This document shows positions 1 through 8,304 of a stretch of DNA of 16,928 nucleotides, piece after piece (position 1 is the stretch's first letter; each line of letters opens with the position of its first letter). The stretch is from Ophiocordyceps camponoti-saundersi (nom. inval.) (taxonomy: Eukaryota; Ascomycota; Sordariomycetes; Hypocreales; Ophiocordycipitaceae). Below the pieces are notes generated by a model that made no database searches, was not told the DNA's origin, and saw nothing but the letters and a program-made list of their open reading frames with translations. Both the position numbers and the translations under genes were made by a program. The stretch lies in the NCBI GenBank assembly GCA_003339415.1, contig PDHQ01000537.1, positions 1 through 16,928 of the forward strand, in the 5' to 3' direction.

Positions 1-111
1 ATAGAAGGAAATAGAATAAGATAAAGCTATTCTATTCGCTAGTATATTTATAATATAAAGCTTCTACGATATTCTATAGCTTTCTAGCTAGCTTATATAA
101 TTAGATAGTTT

Positions 112-182
112 CTTAGAGAAGGAAAACTATAAAAGGAAGGCTTCCTTCCCTCGAAGGGTCTTTCCTTTCCTTCTTCTCTAAG
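112..182. repeat. Imperfect inverted repeat (hairpin) in AT-rich block
   Basis: The arm at 112-125 (cttagagaaggaaa) is matched by the reverse complement of 166-182, apart from a 3-nt insertion in the right arm. A smaller near-palindrome, aaggaagg/cttcctt, sits inside near 134-148. The structure is GC-richer than its surroundings. It could be a non-coding hairpin of the underlying element or chance purine/pyrimidine symmetry; no function can be assigned. Confidence 0.4.
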
Positions 183-979
183 CTTTTAATCTAAATAATT
201 AGCACTATAAAAGCCTACTCTCTATTACCTTCCCCTACCTTATAAGATATTCCTATTTAGGAAGTTCTTACTTATTTATACTTTATAAATTTTCTATTCC
301 GACTACCTACTGCCCGGTTAAAGTAAGTAAAGCCCCCTACCTTCTTATTACCCCTTATCTCTCTTTATCTTTAGAAGCTTAGATTAAGGGCTATGGGTAA
401 GATTAGGTAATTATAGGTACGATCCGTAATAGTCTCCGATTAATAATATAAGAGATATCTACCGCAAATAAGCGAATACCCCTTAGAATATTTATAAATA
501 TTTTATAAGCTTAATTCTAGCTTATATATAATTTTTAGCTAATCTCTTAGCTTATAGCGGTTAGGAGGGCTATTTAAAGTAAGGGTATCGTAATATACCT
601 ATATATAGAAAACTTACTTAGTTTTCTTATTATCCCTATATATAATTAATATCTTATTAGAGAAAATCTAATTATATTAAAATAAAGCTAGCTTTCCGAT
701 ATATTATTTTAACTATTTTAAGCGTTAAGAGGCCGCTTCCTCGCTAAGCTTTAAGTATTATAGGGCTTTATAATATTCGATCTCTTATTATTAAAAATAT
801 AATTTTAAAGTTCGTAATATATAAAGTAAGGTAACTTTATCGATAAGATTATAATATAAGATAAAAAAGTTCCTCTTAATATATCTAAGGATATATCTTT
901 TATCTATATTAATAATCTTTAAGGGTTTTCTAAAGTAAGGAGAAAATTTAGCCGATTATTAGTAATAATATCGCTTTAT

Positions 980-1110
980 AATACTATAAATAGTATATAA
1001 GGATATACCCTTTTTAATAGCGATAGCTAGGGCCGTAATACCTAATTCGTATACTATTATAACCCTCGTTCTCTTATAAGGCGATTAGTATTTTTTTAGG
1101 GTAATTAGAG
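980..1110 (-). pseudogene. Possible relic of a LINE-type RNase H domain
   Basis: Read on the minus strand, a short stop-free stretch runs from about 1100 down to 983. It contains V-Y-E-L-G-I-T-A-L-A-I-A-I and then T-I-Y-S. This recalls the RNase H block of fungal Tad-like non-LTR retrotransposons, where a VY-x-AEL-x-GI-x-x-AL helix is followed about 15 residues later by I-x-SD-N-x-A. The expected D-N after S is not in the same frame, and stops follow at once, so the frame is broken. The match is short, made from memory of the family pattern, and lies in AT-rich sequence where chance similarity is easy. Confidence 0.3.
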
Positions 1111-1140
1111 GTATATTAGGGCCTTAATAGTATAAAGAAG

Positions 1141-1673
1141 AAGGGGGGGATCACGGAGCGCGTCGAGGAGCGCGTCGCGCTATGTGGGGTTGGTCGGAAC
1201 TTTTTACGCCCCACTGTACATACCTACGTATCCGTACACGCTCATGCACGTTACCTACCTACCTTCCTACCTTTATATCTGCATTATACCCATGCCAGCA
1301 GGTAGCTGAGCTGAGAAAGCAGATATCATCGTCCCACACACACACACCCCGTTGCACGTCTCCTTCCTATCCCTATCCCGCCTGTCACCCTGCCTGCCTA
1401 CCTGCGGACGTACATACGGTACGCCTATACGGATATTCATTCACATCTACGGATACCACTGACCAACACACACACCTGACTCCTAGACGCCACCTACACC
1501 TTGCCCTCCCATCCAGATCTTTGATATCAGTTAGACACCTCTACCATATCCTATATCCGTACCGTAGACATACATACATATGTATGTGGTGGGCAGGCTT
1601 GACGCCCTGCTATTGAAGGCACGATTGGTACGGCCGCGGGTATAAATTGGCACGAGCCCCCCCCCCTTTCTTC
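1141..1673. other. Gene-free flank of the AT-rich block with low-complexity tracts
   Basis: The stretch starts with an 8-nt G run and two direct copies of ggagcgcgtcg (1155-1165 and 1167-1177, period 12) exactly where composition shifts from AT-rich to GC-balanced. It then carries TACC/TACA and CA microsatellites (about 1251-1275, 1335-1346, 1570-1583). A formal open frame at 1182-1616 is made of these repeats (many Tyr-Leu-Pro, His-Thr runs) and is not believed to be a gene. TATAAA at 1641-1646 followed by a 10-C run (1657-1666) and a CT-rich tract looks promoter-like in front of the relic that follows. Confidence 0.5.
1641..1646 (+). promoter_or_regulatory. TATA-box-like motif upstream of a frame-broken relic
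   Basis: A TATAAA lies in an otherwise GC-rich context (cgcgggtataaattgg) and is followed by a C run and a CT-rich tract, an arrangement seen in fungal core promoters. It sits about 30 nt upstream of the open frame that begins near 1674. With no intact gene behind it, it may be the remnant of a promoter or a chance match. Confidence 0.3.
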
Positions 1674-2125
1674 TAGACAGATCATCATCCTTATCATCAT
1701 CCTTTGGTCAAATAACCAGATTTCATAATATATCTTGCGAACAGTTGGTGGAAGAGTTAAAGTTATTCAGAGACGGCGACTGTCCTATCACGAGTGAAAG
1801 CATCACTAGGGAACACTTCGATCGAGTACACTTTAATCGAGAATGGAGGGCATTCAAGACGCGACCTAATACTACCAGGTTTAATAAACTAACTTGCAAA
1901 GAATTCTCAGCGGCGTATAACGAACTCTAAAGTGGCGGCTATCCTGATCCAACCATAACTACCTAGGGAAGAGTTCGAACGAGATTTTTACGCAGCTATG
2001 AGGAACCCTATTCCTACTAGGCTTAAGAAAATGCCCGTTAAACAGATAGATATATCGGGAATTAGAGGAATACGCTCGGGGCGGCTGCCCTATTAGTTAT
2101 AAGAAAGAATGGCGGATTCATAAAC
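1674..2125 (+). pseudogene. Frame-broken relic of an unrecognised protein with a repeated motif
   Basis: I do not recognise the family. Three consecutive pieces in three frames read like real protein. Piece 1 runs from about 1674 to the stop at 1928-1930 and has no ATG; it contains E-E-L-K-L-F-R-D-G-D-C-P-I-T and later R-E-W-R-A-F. Piece 2 runs 1959 to about 2058 and contains R-E-E-F-E-R-D-F-Y-A-A-M-R-N-P-I-P. Piece 3 runs from about 2059 to a stop near 2124 and contains E-L-E-E-Y-A-R-G-G-C-P-I-S and then K-E-W-R. Pieces 1 and 3 share the order acidic/Leu-rich helix, (K/R)-x-G-(D/G)-C-P-I-(S/T), E-W-R, so the ancestral protein probably had a repeated unit. At least one stop and two frame changes separate the pieces. 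A retrogene or transposon fragment next to the RIP block is as likely as a decayed host gene; introns could explain some breaks, but I see no good splice sites. Confidence 0.4.
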
Positions 2126-2801
2126 GGCGGATGGATAGATAGCGGGAACATCATCGGCTGCTGCGTCGATTGGGCATTGACAAACATCCATACCAGAATG
2201 GTGACAGCACGGTCGCGACGCTCTGCACGCATAGGGCCTTTACATACATAGGTACCTTTCACGACATGGCGTTGAGAACATGGTAGAAGGCCACTTCGAT
2301 ACGTCCCTGATACAACCTCTGACAAGTCTGGACGACTGCGTTGGCAGCAACGGAAAGAAGTCACGACGACTTCGAAATCAAGAAACAAGTGTATGTATAA
2401 TCAAGAGGCAGAGCCGAAAGCATGGGGCAGAGGATAATGAGGAGAGATAATTGTTATGTCAAGTATCGGGCATAGCCGATAGCATAGTGGAAGGAATCCA
2501 ATACCATCACCACCACTACCACCACCACCATCACCACCACCACCACCACAAGGGCCTTTTACTCTTGTCATATACCGCTGCTACTTACTGCTTCTCGCTG
2601 CTGTTCGCTATCTGACAATCATCTGCGCTTCCATCTACAGAGTAGGTACATGGTCCTCGTCTCCAAGGTACTACCCACCACAGCATCGCATCTCCTCTAT
2701 GTATGTATGTATAGTCGTCTTCTCAGAGAGAGAAGACGATTCATCGTCATATCCCGTTTCGACTTCTCTCCTAAATCACAGAGACCAAACGGCGACGCGG
2801 C
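2126..2801. other. Intergenic spacer 3' of vid28
   Basis: No supportable gene is seen here. The stretch holds a CCA/CAC-type microsatellite at about 2503-2551, a short GTAT run at 2698-2711, and the 3' flank of the minus-strand vid28 gene that ends at 2802. The one minus-strand open frame (2062-2388) has no recognisable features. Confidence 0.5.
2503..2551. repeat. Imperfect CCA/CAC trinucleotide microsatellite
   Basis: About sixteen trinucleotide units of CAC with scattered T-for-C interruptions (cac, cat, tac) occupy this stretch. It is not inside a believable reading frame. Confidence 0.85.
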
Positions 2802-5800
2802 CTAGTAAGCCGCATTCGACGTCGTCGCCTGCTCCAACTGCCAGGCCGCCGTCTTGGCCCTCTCCCGCACGTCCAGGTCGCGGTCGTGGTGCTTCAGCAT
2901 CTCCATCTTGCTGAGGAAGCCCAGACGTCGAAGCTCCTGGGCCCGTGTCGCGCACTTCTGCACATCCCCATCGTCGTCCTGCCACGTGAGGTTGATGATG
3001 AGGTGGCACAACGCCACCCGTACCTCGCGATCCTTGCTGTTCGTCTGCTGTAACAACAACTTAAACACGTCCGTCTGCTCCATCACCAGCTGCCGGTGCC
3101 GCGGGATGCTAGCCGCCATGTGCACCAGGACGTAGATGACGGCCACGATGATGCGCGCCTGCGGGTGCAGCACACGCGCCGCCTCCCGCGGGCCCCCCGT
3201 CCGCCGCGGCACCGGGTGAAGCTTCTTGGGCCGCAGTTTCGACGCCATAATCTCGAAAAGCCGCTCCTGTCCGAGCTCGCGCAGCAGAAAGTCAATCATC
3301 TCCGTCGTCTCGCCCGGCGTCTCCGACGACGCCACCGAGTCGGGCCGCCCGATCAGGTTCCTGATAAAGTCCAGGCCCTGCTCCTGGATCGCCACGTCGT
3401 CGATGCGCGCCCGCCGCGCCGGGTTGACCTCCGCCTCCAGCATCGCCGTTAGCCGCTCTTCCGCCTGCCGCAGCCGCGTCGACCGCGAACCGTCCAGCTC
3501 CCGCACCGCCCCGTTGGCCGCGTGCAGCCACCGGAACGGCTGCTGCGTCTCCATGTCGGCGTCCCCGTCCGAGTCCTCGCCCGTCTCCCTCAGCCTGGCC
3601 TCGTGCAGCGCCGCGTCGTGGCTGTCGTCGCAGATCAGCTGCACCAACCACTCCGGCTCGAGCTCCTTCAGGCTCGCCTTCTTGAGCTCCGGTCCCACGG
3701 CGTCCACAAAGTGTTTGAGTCCCCACAGAGCGTTCAGCCGCAGTGCCGGCTTGTCTGAATGCGCGTGCTTGCAGAGCACATTCATCACTCCCTGCTCGGT
3801 CAGGAGCTGCATCTCAGGAGTTAGCACTCTTTTCCGTCCATAGTACCTAAAGTCAGGCCGAAACATTATGAAAAAGGGCGGGACTGTCGTTACCTCTCGC
3901 ACGGGGCTGACTTCCACCACCAGGTTGATAATCGTCGCCGTCGCTGCGATCTGCACGTTGATGTCGTCGTGCTTCAAGAAGTGGAAGATGGGCATTGCCA
4001 CCGCAAAGTCGACCAGTGACGTACGTAGGATACTCACCGATCGAGCCAGCATCCGCACCACGTGGCAGGCCGCAACGAGGATGGACACCGTGTTGGTGCC
4101 ATAGGCGGCCGACGGTCCCTTGCGGGCCGGCTCTTGTCTGTCCTTGGGCCGCTCCTTGACTTGCCGAGGCTTTCGGGGAAACTCCCACAGCGACTCGACC
4201 ACGCAGGAAACCACCTCCTCCACCGCCAGTGCTTTGCGATACTCCTCCTTGCCAGCCGACAAGGCCCCCATGGCCCGCAGAGTCGACTCCCGCAACTTCA
4301 GGTGGTGTGCGAGCAGCGCGTTCTGGCCGCCATCGCCGAGCTGCGACGATCCGCTGCCGCTGACGGGCCTTTCCACGGCGTCCGCGTGCGGCGACCAGTA
4401 CTTGGGCTGTTCCGTCTGCGACACTGGCTGGTAGGCGCCCTTTAGCAGCCTGATCAGCACCTTGACGACGCCGGCATCGAAGGCCGCCTGCTGAATATAA
4501 TCGCTGTCCGTCATGAGTCGCGCCAGTACGGCTGGTGCTCTTTCGAGTAGGAGACGCTTGGCTGCCGTCTCCTTGTCCGAGTCCTCGGATCCCTTGTCCT
4601 TGTCGATCTTGTCGAGCATGTCGATAAGGAGGGGGATGACGAGAAGGCCGATGCTACTTTCTCGAACCCACTTCTTCCCCAGGTCTGCCTTGAACACGGC
4701 TGCCAGGACGGCGGCTGCCATCAGGCGGTCGTAGCCGGCCAGCGTTCTCACCAGGTGGAGGAGCCAGGGGACGACAGGGCTTTCCGGCTCCTCCGTGGCG
4801 CCTTCGCTGAGAGCTCGGTTGCGAGGCGCGTCCCCCCATATCGCGGCACTGCCAAATTTGCTCAGAGACGCGCGGCTTGAACTCGAAGACGACTCGAGTC
4901 TGGAGTCTAGCGGCGGGTTGGCCGGAGGCTGATTTCGGGGTAATGCAACCGGCATGGCCGGGACGAGGTAGTCCATGGCATACAAGGTATTGAAAGGTAA
5001 ATTTTGGTGGCTTGGAGGCCTCGTTTCAGGCTCGCGCTTGATCAAGGGGAATATGGCCAGCATGGTCGGAGAATAGACGAGTCTGTTTGCGCGGTACTTG
5101 GAATCGCCGAGGATGGCGGCGATGGCCTCGAGTATAGGACCAATGGCGGCGGTGGCGCCCGCCGGCTCTGGGAACACCTCGTAGAGACCATCGCTGTAGG
5201 CCAGCTCCTCGGCCCCGGGCACAACCAGACCATCTCGAACGGCGAAGCGGGCGAGCTGGGCGGCCAGAGAGTCGAGGACGCCTGCCACAACAAGGGCGTG
5301 CTGGTGGCGCTCGTCTCGACAAAGGCGGCAGATGAGGCCGGCGGCCAACGTCACCTGAGACTGTACCGGGTATTTGCTCGAGGTGAAAGATAGCATAATG
5401 TTGAGGGATTCCATATGCTGGGGCACAAAAAGGCTGTCGGCGAGTGTCTGAATGTCGAGGGGCGATTCGGGCGAGGCCAGCGAGGCGGCACTGGCAATTT
5501 CCGTCAAGGCCCTGAGGGCGGCGACGACGATCTGAGGCGGGTTGACATGGGGGGAGAGGCCGTTGGCTAGGGTTGCGGGAACAGCATGAGCTGCAGAAAG
5601 CGGTGCAAGAAAACTCGGTCCACCTGCGTTCAACATATCGCGGTCAGCCGGAGCTCGGCAAGAAGATGATGGGAGGGCAGGGGGGGGGCGCGGCTATACC
5701 GTTGGCGAAGCTGGCAATGAGCTGCAGGGCCTGCAGCTTGACCGTCTCCTGGTCCGATAACGGACGAGTGGCGAGCTGGAGGAGGCGAGCATCCTTGCCG

Positions 5801-6000
5801 TTGGGCCTCGAAGGCGAGCACGAGGGATCAACGAGGGTGGAGACGATCGGGTCGAGGACGCCCAAGGCAATCCAAGCCTCTTTCTTCTGAATGTGGCCGA
5901 CGATTTCGTTCTTGAGAAGCCGAAGGGCGGCGGCCTGCTCGGGATGGGACTTTGCGCTGCGCAGCTGGGCCAGGATGGGAGAGCCTTGAGGGCTCGCCAT
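2802..6000 (-). CDS. vid28: Armadillo-repeat subunit of the GID/CTLH ubiquitin ligase (Vid28/Gid5-like)
   Basis: In yeast, Vid28/Gid5 is the armadillo scaffold that docks the substrate receptor Gid4 onto the GID E3 ligase, which marks gluconeogenic enzymes such as FBPase for degradation when glucose returns (family knowledge). The model is exon 1 6000-5700, exon 2 5623-3894, exon 3 3812-2802. Intron 1 (5699-5624, GTATAG...GCAG) splits a Gly codon. Intron 2 (3893-3813, GTAACG...GAG, branch GCTAAC) could instead end at the CAG at 3807; both give in-frame joins, so the protein is 1013 or 1011 residues, near the 921 of yeast Gid5. The start is the Met beginning MASPQGSPIL, followed by the family's N-terminal helix with LKNEIVGH around residue 30. 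Leu/Ala-rich ARM helices run throughout. An acidic insert (DSDGDADME) precedes the last repeats, and the C-terminal block HLIINLTWQ...LDVRERAKTA is highly characteristic. A Ser-rich loop lies in the N-terminal half. The gene is divergent from preg. Confidence 0.9.
3813..3893 (-). other. vid28: Stop-free, in-frame intron within vid28
   Basis: On the minus strand the reading frame continues open through this 81-nt stretch, but the amino acids it would add (about 27, Phe/Arg/Tyr-rich) interrupt an otherwise smooth ARM repeat (...EVSPVRE / MQLLTEQGVMNVL...). The stretch starts with GTAACG and has a GCTAAC branch-like motif close to two alternative acceptors, AG at 3814-3813 and CAG at 3809-3807. 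The second acceptor has the better branch-to-AG spacing. Its length is a multiple of three with either acceptor. Confidence 0.7.
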
Positions 6001-7209
6001 GAGGCCGGCTGGAGAGTTTAATCTGGGGGATAGCGAATCGGCATTACTCGCGGCCCAAGACGCGGTGCGCCAGGGTGTAGGGGAGGAAGGGAAACGTAAG
6101 AGGCGATCGTGAAGGTGACGGGGTGTGGGGTACGATGGTGCGGCGGTCGTAAGGCGACGAACGGGCGAGCGATGAAGGGGGAATGTGCCTGACAGCTGGT
6201 CGACGCGCCGTTGACAGTTGCCAGGGGGGGGTGGTGGGAGGGGATTGGTAGGATGAAGGCTTTTTGGCAAACGTGAGGACTGGGAAGGGGGAGCACGTGT
6301 TCCGTCTGGCAAGCCCACGGTACTGCCCACTGCCAGTGCCTGTTAGCAGTAGGTAGGTACCTTGCTAGCCTGCTCGGTCCCTAATAGGAGGTATTAGCAT
6401 TGGAAGATGCTCTTCTGCCTCTGGCTCGCTACGCATCTCCCTTGGGTGTTTTATTTTAGCTCAAAATCTAGCACTCGAAGAATCACGCTCGCGATCAAGA
6501 TTGCAACAACTTGGTTTAACACAAACACGAGAGCAAAGGGCATTGATATTCATCATCGCTTTATGGAGTGATGCCGGTGTGAGAGATAAATGTACTGCGC
6601 ATACAGTGCTACAAGTGTAAAGATACGGCTGATAAGATAACGAAGTCCTCCGTCGACTCAACGGTCAACCCATGGATAAAGTAGGTACCTACATATGCCG
6701 AGTGCGTCGCGGTGATTCCGATCGGGATTCGCCGCCAATCATACATGGGTACAGTCCTATGGCCTAGTACCTGAGCCTACCTACTACCTACCTATGTACT
6801 AGCCGTGCATGTATGTATGTACATAGGTAGGCAAAGAGACTGACCGAATATCATGGACGAGAAGCCATCGTGTTCGACGCTATAAACAGGAACGTACTAC
6901 ATAAGGTGCCTGGACAATCTACTCCAGGGTAGGTAGGCTTTCGTGCCGCGGGCGCTCCCGAAGCCAAGACGCTTGCTCCACCGCCGCGATACAAAGCCGT
7001 CCGTGCCAGCAATTCGTTGAGGCAGGGTAGAGGCAGGCGGGGCTAGTCCGCCGATATTAGGGTAAGGGTTGGGACCGGATGAAAAACTGGGGAGGGGGGG
7101 ATTGCTCCGGGTCGACTTCAATGCCTCCCCCCTGTCCCCCGGATCCCGTATTCCCGCCCGATCAGCGCGCCTCGCCGCCTCTGCGCCCGACCATGCGCCG
7201 ACGCCCGCC
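6001..7209. promoter_or_regulatory. Shared divergent promoter region of vid28 and preg
   Basis: The 1.2 kb between the two start codons holds no supportable gene. On the vid28 side are CCAAT on the minus strand (6248-6244, about 245 nt upstream of its ATG) and the palindromic E-box CACGTG at 6294-6299. The middle and the preg side carry TACC/GGTA and GTAT microsatellites (6349-6362, 6676-6692, 6776-6796, 6806-6831). CACGTG is the core recognised by Pho4/NUC-1 and Cbf1-type bHLH factors (established knowledge); whether it is used here is unknown. If the preg start is the earlier ATG at 7069, the spacer shortens to that point. Confidence 0.5.
6294..6299. promoter_or_regulatory. CACGTG E-box in the vid28-preg spacer
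   Basis: A perfect CACGTG lies 294 nt upstream of the vid28 start. It matches the core of bHLH sites, including that of the phosphate regulator Pho4/NUC-1, whose pathway is controlled by the Pho80-type cyclin encoded on the other side of the spacer. The hexamer also occurs at 8518, 9754, 12196 and 13669 and inside coding sequence, so one occurrence means little by itself. Confidence 0.35.
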
Positions 7210-8304
7210 ATGCTAAAGACGTCCCCTCCTCTCGCCGCCGCTCGCTGCCGCTCGTCGCCCACGGCGTCGCCTCGATCGTGTCCCGCAGCTTGCGCCCGTC
7301 GCGCCTCTTCCGCACTCGTCGCCTCGCCGACTTCGCCTAGTCTTCCTCGATCACGACCACCCAGCGCGCCGCAGCCTCCTCGTCCCGCTTGCGAGAGGCC
7401 TTCGCCCTTGATCAGGTGCTCCGGGACTGATCCTACCAACGTTTCCAAGCGAAGAGGCCACTCTTCCTCCAACCCGCCTTCACCCACTTCCCCATCTTCC
7501 CAGCCGGACGCCTCTGCTCAGCGCGCGTCCCGGCGGGCTTCGTCGTCCAAACGGGCCAAAGCCAACGAGCCGCCGCCCAAACTTCTGCCCCGACGCTACG
7601 AGCTATGTGCGGTGGCCGACGTTGTCGAGTTGGTGGCGCATATGCTGGCCGAGCTCATGGCCGCCAACGACGCCATCCGCATCGCCAGCGGTAGCCTCAC
7701 ACGCTTCCATTCTAGGTGGGTTTGGTTCTTTTCGCCAGTGAGGCTCAGGGGACCTGGTTCTCTGACACGGCCGACGTGCAGAACCGCTCCTGGCATCTCG
7801 GTGCGCGATTATCTTCACCGACTCGCTAGGCATGCGACGCTGACGCCGCCACTGCTGCTGGCCATGGTCTACTACATCGACCGCCTGTGTGCCCTCTACC
7901 AAGACTTTACCATCAACACACTGACCGTTCACCGTTTCCTGATCACGGCCGCTACCGTGGCTTCCAAGGGCCTATCTGATTCGTTCTGGAACAACACTAC
8001 GTACGCCAGGGTGGGCGGCGTACGCGTCGCCGAACTCAAAACGTTGGAGCTCGAGTTTCTTTACCGGGTAGACTGGAAGATCGTGCCCGACCCAGAGGTT
8101 CTCGTGGCCTATTACCGAGGCCTCGTAGAGCGGACTCCAGGCTATGCGCTCGAACCCGAGGCGGTTTCAGGCGATGATGCCGAGTGCATGGAAGACGACG
8201 ATGACATGACAGATGATATTGACGACGGCGGCGGAGATGATGACGACAGTCGCTGCCACGGCGACGAAAACGGGTCCGACGTCGGTCGGATCGTAGGTGA
8301 GTAG
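7210..8304 (+). CDS. preg: Pho80-type cyclin (PREG/PHO80-like), negative regulator of phosphate response
   Basis: Pho80/PREG pairs with the Pho85-type kinase (PGOV in Neurospora) and phosphorylates the bHLH activator NUC-1/Pho4 to keep phosphate-acquisition genes off when phosphate is plentiful (family knowledge). Exons are 7210-7715 and 7782-8304. The 66-nt intron (GTGGGT...GTGCAG, branch CTGAC) is stop-free and in frame; removing it restores the conserved join FHS-RTAPGISVRDYL. The 342-residue product has a Ser/Pro/Arg-rich N-terminal half, then PPKLLPRRYELC and the cyclin box (about residues 169-300) with LLLAMVYYIDRLCALY, FTINTLTVHRFLITAA, KGLSDSFWNNTTYARVGGV and LELEFLYRVDWKI, then an Asp-rich tail. 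An in-frame ATG at 7069 would give 389 residues; I prefer 7210 for its GCCATG context and because the extra leader shows nothing conserved. The C-terminus is uncertain because a GTGAGT donor-like site overlaps the stop. Confidence 0.88.
   Translation: MLKTSPPLAAARCRSSPTASPRSCPAACARRASSALVASPTSPSLPRSRPPSAPQPPRPACERPSPLIRCSGTDPTNVSKRRGHSSSNPPSPTSPSSQPDASAQRASRRASSSKRAKANEPPPKLLPRRYELCAVADVVELVAHMLAELMAANDAIRIASGSLTRFHSRWVWFFSPVRLRGPGSLTRPTCRTAPGISVRDYLHRLARHATLTPPLLLAMVYYIDRLCALYQDFTINTLTVHRFLITAATVASKGLSDSFWNNTTYARVGGVRVAELKTLELEFLYRVDWKIVPDPEVLVAYYRGLVERTPGYALEPEAVSGDDAECMEDDDDMTDDIDDGGGDDDDSRCHGDENGSDVGRIVGE
7716..7781 (+). other. preg: Stop-free, in-frame intron within preg
   Basis: The 66 nt read through without a stop and would insert 22 residues rich in Trp/Phe/Pro between FHS and TAPGIS. 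The donor is GTGGGT, the acceptor GTGCAG and the branch-like motif CTGAC. The cyclin fold needs the helix here to be continuous, so I regard it as a true intron. Confidence 0.8.

Larger units (their letters stand above)
1..1140. repeat. AT-rich RIP-like degraded repeat block
   Basis: The first 1.14 kb is strongly AT-rich and dominated by TA dinucleotides (runs of tatataa, ttataatata), with almost no open reading frame, and it gives way abruptly to GC-balanced sequence around 1140-1180. This composition is what repeat-induced point mutation leaves in transposon copies of filamentous ascomycetes (established knowledge: C-to-T change at CpA, producing TpA excess and stop codons). No terminal repeats or target-site duplication are visible, because the block is cut by the left window edge. 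I infer a dead transposable-element copy; the class is uncertain, with a weak hint of a LINE (see 980-1110). Confidence 0.8.

Noticed and set aside
1182..1616. 144-residue open frame after the AT-rich block
   Set aside because: It is built of TACC, TACA and CA repeats giving Tyr/Leu/Pro/His/Thr low complexity; no domain, no codon pattern like its neighbours.
2776..5393. Many plus- and minus-strand frames overlapping vid28
   Set aside because: They are shadows of a GC-rich coding strand (Arg/Ala/Gly/Pro-rich products) and the vid28 frame has clear ARM-repeat content.
6001..6330. Upstream in-frame extension of vid28 exon 1 to a Met at 6330
   Set aside because: The added 110 residues are Pro/Ser/Arg-rich without pattern, while the Met at 6000 starts the family-like N-terminus; the region is better read as promoter and leader.
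6897..7487. 196-residue minus-strand frame over the preg start
   Set aside because: It is antisense to the preg 5' coding region with Gly/Arg/Ala-rich composition and no recognisable feature.
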